From positions 1 through 20,644 of the forward strand of contig JAFQOB010000292.1 of the NCBI GenBank assembly GCA_017395725.1: a stretch of 20,644 bases of DNA, in the 5' to 3' direction. Source of the DNA: Clostridia bacterium. GTDB taxonomy: Bacteria; Bacillota_A; Clostridia; Oscillospirales; CAG-272. Shown in pieces: positions 1-7,791 of the stretch. The notes beneath the pieces were generated by a model. That model was not told the DNA's origin and searched no databases. It saw nothing but the letters and a program-made list of their open reading frames with translations. Within the stretch, counting starts at the first letter, position 1, and every line of letters starts with the position of its first letter. A program made the position numbers and the translations under genes.

Positions 1-813
1 ATGATAATCGGTCTTTCAAGAGATGAGTCGAGACAGCTTTACGAGAAAGAGTTTGGGGGAAAAGAGAGACATACCCCCTGTCTGCCCGAAAACAAGAAAT
101 ACTTATCGTCAGTACGTGAGAGTCTGAATGTATTTGACAAGCTAAACTGCATTGACAACTTCTATCCCAAGGATGAAGAGGTTTTGGTTGAAGAAGAGAA
201 GGATATTACGTTTACGGTCGATACTGTATCATATTTAAAAAACCCACTTGCCGATATTGCATATAACAACTTTTCAAAATTGTTGAAGGAACCGAGAGTT
301 GCATACGGAGAGACTTTTTCAGACGTATGTGAAGACGTATATTATAGCAGAAATCCCTATTGTATTCTCCCCATTGAAAACTCAGACGACGGCAGAATGA
401 CAAGCTTTTGCAATATGATTCGCAAGTACGGTTTAAAAATTGTTCTTACCTGTAACGTTGAAAGTGCAAACGGCAAGACTACCGGATTTGCACTGCTTAA
501 GCGTGATATTGCAAAGATAGAGTGTAAAAGCGGTATATCCGAAGGCGAATATGTTGAATTCGGCTTTAACTTCGGTGAAAAAATACGGTTACAGGAAGTG
601 TTACAGGCGGCATCATTCTTTGGTTTTTCCTTGCATAAAGTTGACTCGTTTCCCATATACTATTCGGAAAAGGAATATTATTTCGACGTTATATTCAAGG
701 GAAACGGAGATTTAAAGAAATTCTTATTCTGGCTTGAGCTTGAGATTTCACGGTTTGAAATAATAGGAATTTACACACAAATTAAGACAACAAGAAGTAA
801 GCGTGGAGGATAA
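1..813 (+). CDS. Prephenate dehydratase-like/ACT domain protein, probably non-catalytic
   Basis: The C-terminal part (about residues 190-262) reads like the ACT domain of prephenate dehydratase: a helix around LQEVLQAASFFGFSLHKVDS, then SFPIYYSEKEYYFDVIF, and a final IIGIYTQI strand. Before it, RVAYGETFSD resembles the first strand of the dehydratase fold, CILPIENSDDG matches the family's PIENS motif, and NGKTTGFALL sits where the family has the catalytic N-x-TRF motif, with TRF changed to TGF. The lobe between RVAY and PIENS is much shorter than in true enzymes. I infer a regulatory or substrate-sensing protein derived from prephenate dehydratase rather than a working enzyme. The window opens exactly on an ATG, so the true start and any ribosome binding site may lie upstream. 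It ends 2 bases before the phosphohexomutase and is probably co-transcribed with it. Confidence 0.7.
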   Translation: MIIGLSRDESRQLYEKEFGGKERHTPCLPENKKYLSSVRESLNVFDKLNCIDNFYPKDEEVLVEEEKDITFTVDTVSYLKNPLADIAYNNFSKLLKEPRVAYGETFSDVCEDVYYSRNPYCILPIENSDDGRMTSFCNMIRKYGLKIVLTCNVESANGKTTGFALLKRDIAKIECKSGISEGEYVEFGFNFGEKIRLQEVLQAASFFGFSLHKVDSFPIYYSEKEYYFDVIFKGNGDLKKFLFWLELEISRFEIIGIYTQIKTTRSKRGG

Positions 814-815
814 AT

Positions 816-2537
816 ATGGCTGACTATTTGTGCGAATACAAAAGATGGAAAGAGAATAAGTCTCTTGAAAGCGACGTTAAAGAAGCTTTGATAAAAATGG
901 AAGGTAATGATGATGAAATAAAAATGTGGTTTTCATCTGATATAACTTTTGGTACAGCTGGACTCAGAGGAGTTATGACAGCGGGAACGAACGCTATGAA
1001 CGTATATACCGTTGGCAGAGCGACTCAGGGAATTGCGAATCTTATAAACAGTATCGGAAAAAATGAAAGAGGCGTGGCTATTGCTTATGACTGCAGAAAC
1101 AACTCCGAAAGATTTGCAAAAGTATCGGCAGAGGTTTTGGCGGCAAACGGCGTAAAGGCTTATATTTTTGAGTCTCTTAGACCTACTCCCGTATTATCCT
1201 TTGCATTAAGAGAGCTTAACTGTATTGCCGGAATAAATATAACTGCTTCTCATAACCCCGCAAAGTATAACGGCTATAAGGCATATTGGGAGGACGGTGC
1301 ACAGTTAGCTTCCGAAGAGGCGAATACCGTTGCCGACTATATGAAGCGTACCGATATTTTTGACGACGTAAAGAGAATTGATTTTGATTCAGCGGTTGCC
1401 GAGGGTAAGATAGTTGTTATCGGCAGAGAGATTGATGAAAAATATCTTGAAAACGTAAAAAAACAGGCTATTAATCCCGAACTCTTTGATAAAGTTGCAG
1501 ATACGTTGAAGATTGTATATACCCCCTTGCACGGAACGGGTCGTGTACTTGTTCCCGAAATAATGAAAGAATGCGGACTTCGTCATCTTTATACGGTTGA
1601 CAGCCAGATGGAGCCTAACGGCGATTTCCCCGGTACTCCCAATCCTAACCCCGAGTTTCCCGAGGTGTTTGAAGAGGGTATAAAGCTTGCGGAAGACGTT
1701 AAGAGCGACCTTATAATTGCTACGGACCCCGATGCCGACAGGGTGGGTATTATGGCACGTAATAAAGAGGGCGAATTTAAGACGTTGACAGGCAATCAGG
1801 TTGGTTCATTGCTTCTTGATTACATTATTACAGCGTACAAAGAAAAGGGAATGGAATTGAAACACCCCTACGCAGTAAAGACAATCGTGTCAACCGAACT
1901 TGCTACAAAAATCTGCAAAGAAAACGGTGTTACTCTTCACAACGTTCTTACCGGATTTAAGTTTATCGGTGAGGTTATTAAGAACTACGAAGCGAAGGGC
2001 TACGGTGACTTTTTGCTGGGCTTTGAAGAAAGCTACGGATATCTTAAAGGAACCTATGCAAGAGATAAGGACGCCGTTGTTGCGACTATGCTTATATGCG
2101 AAATGGCAGCGTATTATATGCAGAAGGGTATGACACTCTATGATGCGTTAATATCTCTCTATGAGAAATACGGCTACTATTTCGAGGGCGTACAGAGCAT
2201 ATATATGGAAGGACTTGACGGTAAGGCTAAGATGGACGCCTTTATGGAAAACCTCAGAAAGAATCCTCTTGAAGCTTTAGGTGGACTCAAGGTTGTATCT
2301 GTCCGTGACTATAAGGCGGGAACCATAACCGACGTAGAATCGGGCAAGACAGAGCCTACGGGACTTCCTTCGTCTAACGTGCTTTACTATGAGAACTCAA
2401 ACGGCGACGTTGTGGTAGTAAGACCGTCGGGAACAGAGCCTAAGCTTAAGCTTTACTATCTTGTAAACGGCACTACCGCCGAAAAAGCAAACGCCGCAAT
2501 AGATGCTTGTAAAGCTACTATGAAGCAGTATTTGTGA
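816..2537 (+). CDS. pgcA: Phospho-sugar mutase (phosphoglucomutase/phosphomannomutase family)
   Basis: This alpha-D-phosphohexomutase moves phosphate between C6 and C1 of glucose or mannose, feeding nucleotide-sugar and glycan synthesis in the cytoplasm. All four family signatures are present: the TASHNP phosphoserine loop with Ser145, the metal loop DPDADR at 304-309, the sugar-recognition motif GFEESYG at 402-408, and the phosphate-binding loop RPSGTEPK at 536-543. The 573 residues fit the long PgcA-type phosphoglucomutases of Firmicutes better than the shorter GlmM or ManB enzymes. The ATG is preceded by GGAGG at 806-810, which overlaps the end of the upstream gene and indicates coupling. 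A strong terminator follows directly. The family is secure; whether glucose or mannose phosphate is preferred cannot be read from sequence. Confidence 0.93.
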   Translation: MADYLCEYKRWKENKSLESDVKEALIKMEGNDDEIKMWFSSDITFGTAGLRGVMTAGTNAMNVYTVGRATQGIANLINSIGKNERGVAIAYDCRNNSERFAKVSAEVLAANGVKAYIFESLRPTPVLSFALRELNCIAGINITASHNPAKYNGYKAYWEDGAQLASEEANTVADYMKRTDIFDDVKRIDFDSAVAEGKIVVIGREIDEKYLENVKKQAINPELFDKVADTLKIVYTPLHGTGRVLVPEIMKECGLRHLYTVDSQMEPNGDFPGTPNPNPEFPEVFEEGIKLAEDVKSDLIIATDPDADRVGIMARNKEGEFKTLTGNQVGSLLLDYIITAYKEKGMELKHPYAVKTIVSTELATKICKENGVTLHNVLTGFKFIGEVIKNYEAKGYGDFLLGFEESYGYLKGTYARDKDAVVATMLICEMAAYYMQKGMTLYDALISLYEKYGYYFEGVQSIYMEGLDGKAKMDAFMENLRKNPLEALGGLKVVSVRDYKAGTITDVESGKTEPTGLPSSNVLYYENSNGDVVVVRPSGTEPKLKLYYLVNGTTAEKANAAIDACKATMKQYL

Positions 2538-2543
2538 TAATAT

Positions 2544-2586
2544 AAAAAATCCTTTTCCGTGCCTGTAAAGCGGAAAAGGTTTTTTG
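2544..2586 (+). terminator. Intrinsic terminator after the phosphohexomutase gene
   Basis: A 9-bp perfect stem, CCTTTTCCG (2551-2559) with CGGAAAAGG (2571-2579), has an 11-base loop and is followed by six T. An A-run at 2544-2549 lies on the other side, so it could also stop transcripts arriving on the minus strand. It starts 6 bases after the stop codon at 2537. Confidence 0.9.
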
Positions 2587-2590
2587 TTTA

Positions 2591-2858
2591 TGTATAGAGA
2601 GCGTTACTTTAAAATCCACAAGGGAGCGTTTTTGAAAAAACGCCCCTTGACCCCCAAAAACTTTAAAAAGCGGAGGGGATTCCCCTCCGCTGTAAATTTA
2701 ATATAAATTGTTCGTACAAACCAAGAAGGCTCAAGTTCTTTGCCAAGCTTTCTGCGAAAGAAAGCGGAAAAAGTAGGTTTGTACTGACAAAAATAAGAGG
2801 CACAGACCAAAGTAATAAAAGGTTCTTTGCCTACTTTCTTCCTTAAAGAAAGTAGGTT
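2591..2858. repeat. Gene-free mosaic of palindromes between two operons
   Basis: This gap holds no convincing gene. It contains a bulged hairpin at about 2620-2648 (AGGGAGCG and CGCCCCT arms around a T5/A6 tract), the terminator described separately at 2665-2691, a nested palindrome bounded by GTACAAACC (2714-2722) and GGTTTGTAC (2776-2784), and a hairpin at 2830-2856. The nested palindrome encloses a GCTTTCT/AGAAAGC hairpin (2747-2753, 2759-2765). Segments 2735-2785 and 2822-2864 are two diverged copies of one unit, both starting GTTCTTTGCC and ending GTAGGTTT(G/T)TACT around a hairpin. The layout suggests accumulated short intergenic repeat elements rather than regulation of one gene. Confidence 0.65.
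2665..2691 (-). terminator. Intrinsic terminator ending the long minus-strand operon
   Basis: A perfect 10-bp GC-rich stem, AGCGGAGGGG (2669-2678) with CCCCTCCGCT (2682-2691), has a 3-base loop. Read on the minus strand it is followed by a run of T (complement of A 2665-2669). It lies about 170 bases beyond the stop of the U32-family gene, with repeats in between. Confidence 0.7.
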
Positions 2859-2859
2859 T

Positions 2860-4092
2860 TTACTCAAAGGAACTACGCAAAATGTCGCCGGGCTTTACTT
2901 CAAATGGAGTTTTCACATAGACGTACATTCCGGGGTGGGGGGCTGATTCGAGAAGATTCATTTTTTCGTCAAATATTTCGTTTACAGTAAAACCTCTTCC
3001 TACCGTACCGGGTGAAAGAAGCTCTGCTTTATCGCCCACCTTAAATTTATTTCTCTGTCTGAAATATGCAAGACCCGTATCTGCATCATAGCCCTCGGCT
3101 ATAGCGTAATAGGACTGCTCACATACGTTTTTGTTACCTGTACTGATATTTGCTTCTTCGTTAACCTTGTCGTAGAAAAAGCCTGTGGAATAATCCCTAT
3201 GGCTAACCGATTCAAGCTCTCTTTTCCAGAGGGGATTATAGGTGTAGTTATCTTTATCTTTCATATAGCTGTCCATAGCCATTCTGTAGGCGTTGGTAAC
3301 ACAAGCCGTATAATATGCACTTCTCATTCTGCCTTCAATTTTAAAGCAGTTTATACCGCATTCCATAAGGTCGGGGATATGTTCAATCATACACATATCC
3401 TTAGAAGCCATAATAAACGTTCCCTCGTTAGTTTCGATAACGGGCATTCTTTCGTCGGGGCGTTTTTCTTCTTCAATTTCATACATTTTGTAGTTCCAAC
3501 GGCAAGGCTGTGAGCAGGCGCCTCTGTTTGCATCACGGGCATTAAGATTACCCGAAATAAGACATCTGCCGCTATAGGATATACACATAGAGCCGTGAAT
3601 AAAACATTCAAGCTCAAGCTCGGGGGATATTTTACTTCTGATAGCCCTTATTTCATCAAAATTCAATTCTCTTGCAAGAACTATACGTTTAGCTCCCATT
3701 CTGTGCCAAGCGTTACAGGCGGCGTGGCTAACCGAGTTTGCCTGAGTGGAAATATGTATTTCCATATTGGGCAATATTCTTTTAACCGTTTCAAATACGC
3801 CGATATCCGATATAATAAGCGCGTCAATATCAGCGTCTTTTATATCGTTCAAATATTTTTCCAAGGCTTCGTATTCATACCAATGGGGCATAGTATTTAC
3901 TGTAAGATATACCTTTTTGCCGAGAGAATGTGCATATTTTACGGCTTCATAAATCTGCTCGACACTGAAATTGGTAGCCGCCGCGCGCATACCGAAGACG
4001 TTACCCGCCATATAAACTGCATCGGCGCCGTAAAGTAAAGCGCTTTTTAATTTTTCCATATCTCCCGCAGGGGACAAAAGTTCAATACTCAT
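2860..4092 (-). CDS. U32 family peptidase-like protein (TrhP/YrrO type tRNA hydroxylation)
   Basis: U32 proteins of this type take part in prephenate-dependent 5-hydroxylation of tRNA wobble uridine (TrhP in E. coli and B. subtilis) rather than proteolysis. The N-terminus MSIELLSPAG and the core GADAVYM are typical. The signature region ECFIHGSMCISYSGRC followed by RGACSQPCRW supplies Cys170, Cys177, Cys193 and Cys197, and KDMC supplies Cys234; these resemble the cysteines thought to hold an iron-sulfur cluster. At 410 residues it matches the standard length. AAGGTG precedes the ATG. It is the last gene of the minus-strand series, after mltG, a neighbourhood also seen in Firmicutes, where mltG (yrrL) lies near yrrN-yrrO. 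The substrate is inferred from the family. Confidence 0.88.
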   Translation of the reverse strand: MSIELLSPAGDMEKLKSALLYGADAVYMAGNVFGMRAAATNFSVEQIYEAVKYAHSLGKKVYLTVNTMPHWYEYEALEKYLNDIKDADIDALIISDIGVFETVKRILPNMEIHISTQANSVSHAACNAWHRMGAKRIVLARELNFDEIRAIRSKISPELELECFIHGSMCISYSGRCLISGNLNARDANRGACSQPCRWNYKMYEIEEEKRPDERMPVIETNEGTFIMASKDMCMIEHIPDLMECGINCFKIEGRMRSAYYTACVTNAYRMAMDSYMKDKDNYTYNPLWKRELESVSHRDYSTGFFYDKVNEEANISTGNKNVCEQSYYAIAEGYDADTGLAYFRQRNKFKVGDKAELLSPGTVGRGFTVNEIFDEKMNLLESAPHPGMYVYVKTPFEVKPGDILRSSFE

Positions 4093-4114
4093 ATAATAAA
4101 TTCACCTTAAATTA

Positions 4115-4143
4115 TATCCCCGCGAAGAATAAACGCGGGGATA
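4115..4143 (-). promoter_or_regulatory. GC-rich hairpin between mltG and the U32 gene
   Basis: TATCCCCGCG (4115-4124) and CGCGGGGATA (4134-4143) form a perfect 10-bp stem with a 9-base loop inside the 68-base gap. On the minus strand, the direction of both genes, only ATATAATTT follows, so termination would be weak; a T-rich tract suited to termination lies on the opposite side. A partial terminator that lowers U32 expression, or an mRNA end-protecting or processing stem, is possible. Confidence 0.55.
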
Positions 4144-4160
4144 AATAGTTTTTGTTTTTT

Positions 4161-5690
4161 TTAGCTTCTTCCGGCATCTGCGTACTGTTTGTCAACAATA
4201 GCTCTGTTAGCGTTATGCTCAGCCAAGGTCTTGGCAAACAACAAATCGCCGTTGATATCGTTCTGGAAGAAATAATACTGTGATTGGTCGGGGTAAAGGG
4301 CAGCTCTGATTGCTTTCAAGGTAGGATTGCTTATAGGACCGGGGGGGAGACCGCCGTTTTGGTAGGTGTTATAAGCGCTGTCTATCTTGGTATCCTCGTT
4401 AGACAGTCTTTCCTTACGTTCGGGTAATACGTATTGAACGGTAGCACAGCTTTCAAGTCTCTTGCCGTAGTAACTGCTGTTCAAACGGTTGTGGAATACT
4501 GAAGAAACTGCAGTAAAGTCAGATGTTGCACGGGCTTCCATTTGGATAATAGAAGCAAGATTTACAACGTCGTCAACGCTCATACCGGCTTTTTCACATT
4601 CCTGTTTATATTTGATATCAAACTTGGAGTAGAAGTTTGCCAGCATTTTGTCGATAATCTTTTCTTCGGGCCATTCTTTATAGAAATAGTATGTGTCGGG
4701 GTAGAGGTAGCCTTCAAGTCTGTATTTTCTGTTGGGGTTAACAACCTTAAGCTCCTTAATAAACCAATAGTCGTAAACTCCGTTCTGAATAGCGTCGATA
4801 AAGCCTTCTCTTGTACCCATACCTTTATCTTCAACAAAGAGCTTTATCATATCGTCAATGGTGTAGCCCTCGGGGATAGTAACCGATATTTCAGTCATAG
4901 TGGTTACTTTTCTTTCAACGAAGGTATAGTAAAGCTGGTCGAAATTCTGCTGAGGCGATACTGTATATACACCTGCTTTATAATTGGCATCATCTCTGCC
5001 TCTTACGATAGTATAAAGCACGAACATCTTGGGATATCTGATAACCTGTTTTTCGTGAAGCTCGTCTGCAATTTGGTCAAGAGTTGCGTATTCGGGTATA
5101 ACTACCTCGACTTGTGCATCAGCCTTTACAAAAGCAAATACGTCGTTTGCAACGGTTATAATAAAATACGATGCAATACCTGAGATAAGCAAAACAACAG
5201 CAATATAAATAAGTGCTTTTGAAAGAACGGCAAGAGGGTGTGAGCCCCTTGTTTTTTCTTCCTGCGGTCTTATGGGCTTTTGTTTAATTACCTTACGTGA
5301 ATTGTTTTTCTTACCCGTAGGTCTTCTCAAGGATGCGTCAAAAACTACCTTGTCGGGTTTAATGTCCGTAACGTTGGGCGACAAATTGCTCTGAGGCTGT
5401 TGAGCAGGCTTTTGAGCATTTGCGGAACGAACGGGGGGAGGAGTCTGTTTGTTGACTGTATTCATCTGCTGAGGAGCTCTTTGCTGGGGACGGGGTGGTT
5501 GCTGTGGAGCGTTCTTCGGAGCAGAGGAAACGGAAGAAACAGTCTGCGGTTTTTGAGTTTTTTGAGCTTCGAGCTTAGCCTTGCGGTGAGCGTCAAAGTC
5601 AAATATCTCCATTTCGTTATAAACTTTAACGTTATCCGAATTATTATTTGCGTTATTATCGGACGGTTTTTTGATATTGTTTTCGTTCAT
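4161..5690 (-). CDS. mltG: Endolytic peptidoglycan transglycosylase MltG
   Basis: MltG cleaves nascent glycan strands at the outer membrane face and is thought to set their length. Residues 1-148 form a cytoplasmic tail rich in Pro, Gln and Asn with a basic stretch near 130-145. One membrane helix follows at about 159-181. The extracellular part has a LysM-like subdomain (VVIPEYATLDQIADELHEK) and the YceG/MltG domain. LASIIQMEAR holds Glu385 at the position of the catalytic glutamate, and YNTYQNGGLPPGPISNP is the conserved C-terminal signature. At 509 residues it is longer than the E. coli enzyme because of the tail, as is common in Firmicutes. AAGGA lies upstream of the ATG. It follows the CPBP protease gene by 33 bases. 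Confidence 0.94.
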   Translation of the reverse strand: MNENNIKKPSDNNANNNSDNVKVYNEMEIFDFDAHRKAKLEAQKTQKPQTVSSVSSAPKNAPQQPPRPQQRAPQQMNTVNKQTPPPVRSANAQKPAQQPQSNLSPNVTDIKPDKVVFDASLRRPTGKKNNSRKVIKQKPIRPQEEKTRGSHPLAVLSKALIYIAVVLLISGIASYFIITVANDVFAFVKADAQVEVVIPEYATLDQIADELHEKQVIRYPKMFVLYTIVRGRDDANYKAGVYTVSPQQNFDQLYYTFVERKVTTMTEISVTIPEGYTIDDMIKLFVEDKGMGTREGFIDAIQNGVYDYWFIKELKVVNPNRKYRLEGYLYPDTYYFYKEWPEEKIIDKMLANFYSKFDIKYKQECEKAGMSVDDVVNLASIIQMEARATSDFTAVSSVFHNRLNSSYYGKRLESCATVQYVLPERKERLSNEDTKIDSAYNTYQNGGLPPGPISNPTLKAIRAALYPDQSQYYFFQNDINGDLLFAKTLAEHNANRAIVDKQYADAGRS

Positions 5691-5723
5691 AATATTTTTC
5701 CTTTATGATTACTATTATCGAAT

Positions 5724-6644
5724 TTATATCTTATTTAAAAACAGTGTTGTTATCAGGAAGAGCAAAACACACGCCAAAAAGCTGGGGGAAATGAGTGCTT
5801 CGAGGATAAGCTTTGCGCCGCCCTCTCTTTTGGTTGCTTCTTCCGGTGATTTTTCACCCTTTATACCTGCGTAGTAGAGAATCGTCTCTGCTCCGTTAAA
5901 TGATAACACAAGAAATACTATAAAAAGTGTCATAATAACGAACAAAAAGAAAATTAAACTGTTCGGAGACTTAATAACGTCCCACAAAATCGATTCAAAG
6001 AAGATAGCGTAGATATTATTTACAAAGTGCAGTAATATAGCTGCCCAAAGGGATTGTGTTATATAAACGGCGTAGGCGGCGACGACACCGCAGAAAAAGT
6101 ATACTAAAAACTGATTCAGGTTAAAGTGGAGCATGGAGAACATAACTCCCGACATAATAATCGCTGTAGATACGCCGTAGTTTGAATAATCCGATAGAAC
6201 GATTCCGCGAAAGATAAATTCTTCGGTAACGGCGGGAACTGCCGCAAAAGCAATTATAGTATAAATTATATTAGTTAACTGAGAGTTGCCCGAGGGAGTA
6301 AACGTATTGTAAAGAGAATATTGGGCGTCGCTTCCGAATATGTGAAATACTGCGGTATTAATAAGTGTACTTCCGAAGACCAATACACCGAAGCAGGTAA
6401 ATACAAACCATACTTTTCCGGGAGACAATGGTTTCAGCTTTAATTTTTTACCGTCTGTGCCCCTTAGTGTGCAATAAAAAATACCGGGGAGAACGAATAT
6501 CAAAAGCTGCAAAATAATCATTGTTAGATATATGTTATCTTTAAAACGGATTGAATTCAGGTCAAGATATCTTGAAGAAAGAAGGAGCACGTATATAACC
6601 AATACAAGCAAGGGTGCCGTAAAAGTATTTTTAATTTTTTGCAA
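5724..6644 (-). CDS. CPBP family intramembrane glutamic endopeptidase
   Basis: A polytopic membrane protein of the CPBP (CAAX protease and bacteriocin-processing, Abi) family. The three family motifs are present: Glu141-Glu142 with Arg146 (VTEEFIFRG), His173 (FSMLHFN), and His206 with Asn209/Asn210 (LLHFVNN). These form the active site inside the membrane. Hydrophobic segments lie at about 10-25, 38-58, 78-100, 125-140, 160-195, 225-250 and 280-305. The start is a TTG: the minus strand has AAGGGAG 8 bases upstream, and no ATG fits the ribosome binding site and length. The first 14 bases overlap the end of the upstream folate gene, implying translational coupling. The substrate is unknown; bacterial members include proteases for signalling and bacteriocin immunity. 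Confidence 0.88.
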   Translation of the reverse strand: MQKIKNTFTAPLLVLVIYVLLLSSRYLDLNSIRFKDNIYLTMIILQLLIFVLPGIFYCTLRGTDGKKLKLKPLSPGKVWFVFTCFGVLVFGSTLINTAVFHIFGSDAQYSLYNTFTPSGNSQLTNIIYTIIAFAAVPAVTEEFIFRGIVLSDYSNYGVSTAIIMSGVMFSMLHFNLNQFLVYFFCGVVAAYAVYITQSLWAAILLHFVNNIYAIFFESILWDVIKSPNSLIFFLFVIMTLFIVFLVLSFNGAETILYYAGIKGEKSPEEATKREGGAKLILEALISPSFLACVLLFLITTLFLNKI

Positions 6645-7221
6645 AGGATATCACTCCCTTTTCAGTAATAACAAAGTCTGATTTTAGGTCAAATCTTCCG
6701 TGAGGAATATTTTCCAAAATATAGTCGCTGTAGATAAGTCCCGCTTTTGTGCCTTTAAAGTCTGAGAGGAAGCGGTCGTAATAGCCTTTTCCGTATCCGA
6801 GTCTGTAGCCTGATTTATCGTAGACAATGGCGGGGAGAACGCAGATAACGCGGTCTGTGGCAGACGGAGCAAAGGTCGGAAGATTGTTGTTTGGCTCTCT
6901 TATGCCGTACATTCCGGGGGAAAGGTCGTCAAGTGATGATATATAGTGATAGACCATTTGGTTATCCTCGATACAACGGGGAAAGGCAACCTTTTTTCCC
7001 TTTGACAGCGCATCGTTGGCAATAGCGAGTGTGTCTATCTCATATTTTAAAGGTGAATACAGAAGAACAGTATCTGCAAATCTGTAGGAGCTTAAAGAGA
7101 GAAACTTTTTACAAATGGCTGAATCCATAAGCTTTCTGTCTTCAAGAGAAATGTTTTTTCTTTTTTCTTTATATGTGTTTCTTATTTCTGTTTTCAGTTC
7201 TTTTATATTTACTTTGTTCAT
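6631..7221 (-). CDS. 5-formyltetrahydrofolate cyclo-ligase
   Basis: This enzyme (MTHFS, YgfA/Fau type) converts 5-formyl-THF to 5,10-methenyl-THF with ATP, returning a storage or inhibitory folate to one-carbon metabolism in the cytoplasm. The C-terminal signature GYGKGYYDR lies at 142-150, preceded by ICVLPAIVYDKSGYRL; the substrate-site segment SPLKYEIDT is at about 56-64. At 196 residues it has the usual length. I see no clear Shine-Dalgarno in front of the ATG, only an A/T-rich stretch. It begins 14 bases after the DJ-1 gene stop, so it may depend on coupling. Its 3' end overlaps the CPBP gene. The link with tmk nearby fits thymidylate and folate metabolism, though that is inference. Confidence 0.92.
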   Translation of the reverse strand: MNKVNIKELKTEIRNTYKEKRKNISLEDRKLMDSAICKKFLSLSSYRFADTVLLYSPLKYEIDTLAIANDALSKGKKVAFPRCIEDNQMVYHYISSLDDLSPGMYGIREPNNNLPTFAPSATDRVICVLPAIVYDKSGYRLGYGKGYYDRFLSDFKGTKAGLIYSDYILENIPHGRFDLKSDFVITEKGVISFAKN

Positions 7222-7235
7222 TTTTTAAAAAATAA

Positions 7236-7775
7236 TTATGCAAAGATTGAGCCTTTTATTTTTTCAGCGGTTTGTTTATCAAGTAAAGCTTCTATTATGG
7301 CACAGGAGAAGTCAACGGCTTTGCCCATACCCTTTGAGGTTATAATATTTCCGTCGCGGACACAACCCGTATCAACTATTTCAGCACCCGTAAGGTATTG
7401 TTCAAAACCGGGGTAGCATATAGCTTTCTTGCCGACGAGAAGACCTTTTTCGCCGAGGATTCTCGGTGCGGCACATATAGCGCACACTAATTTTTCTTCT
7501 TTTACCGCAACGTCTATAAAAGCCTGTACGGTGGGATTGTATCTTAAATTGTCGGCACCGGGGAGTCCGCCGGGGAGAATAACCGCATCTATATCATTGG
7601 GTGTAATATCGGCTATTGTTTTGTCGGCAAAAACTTCAATGCCGTGTGCTCCCGTAACCAAACGTGTTTCGTTGATTGATACGGAAGTAACGTCAATTTT
7701 AGCTCGGCGAAGCATATCGATAGGGGTTAAAGCCTCGATTTCTTCAAAACCGTCTGCAAGAAATAAATATACCAT
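7236..7775 (-). CDS. DJ-1/PfpI superfamily protein (DJ-1/YajL type)
   Basis: A small cytoplasmic protein of the DJ-1 clade, associated with oxidative and carbonyl stress, with disputed glyoxalase/deglycase activity. Cys101 in VCAICAAPRILGEKGLL is the nucleophile elbow, and Glu14 in the DGFEEIEA segment matches the glutamate that polarises that cysteine. PIDMLRRAKIDVTSVS and VILPGGLPGADNL are characteristic of the DJ-1/ThiJ branch rather than PfpI proteases. The 179 residues match the family. GGAGAA precedes the ATG. It lies 16 bases downstream of tmk in the same operon. The physiological reaction cannot be decided from sequence. Confidence 0.9.
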   Translation of the reverse strand: MVYLFLADGFEEIEALTPIDMLRRAKIDVTSVSINETRLVTGAHGIEVFADKTIADITPNDIDAVILPGGLPGADNLRYNPTVQAFIDVAVKEEKLVCAICAAPRILGEKGLLVGKKAICYPGFEQYLTGAEIVDTGCVRDGNIITSKGMGKAVDFSCAIIEALLDKQTAEKIKGSIFA

Positions 7776-7791
7776 AATTTTCTCCGTGTGT

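Noticed and set aside
2604..2867. 87-codon minus-strand open frame over the intergenic palindromes
   Set aside because: It lies across several hairpins, a terminator and a duplicated repeat unit, has no ribosome binding site that I can see, and its composition reflects repeat DNA. Likely spurious.
4112..4117. Minus-strand TATAAT before the U32 gene as its own promoter
   Set aside because: The position 17 bases upstream is inside the GC-rich hairpin and has no -35 resemblance.
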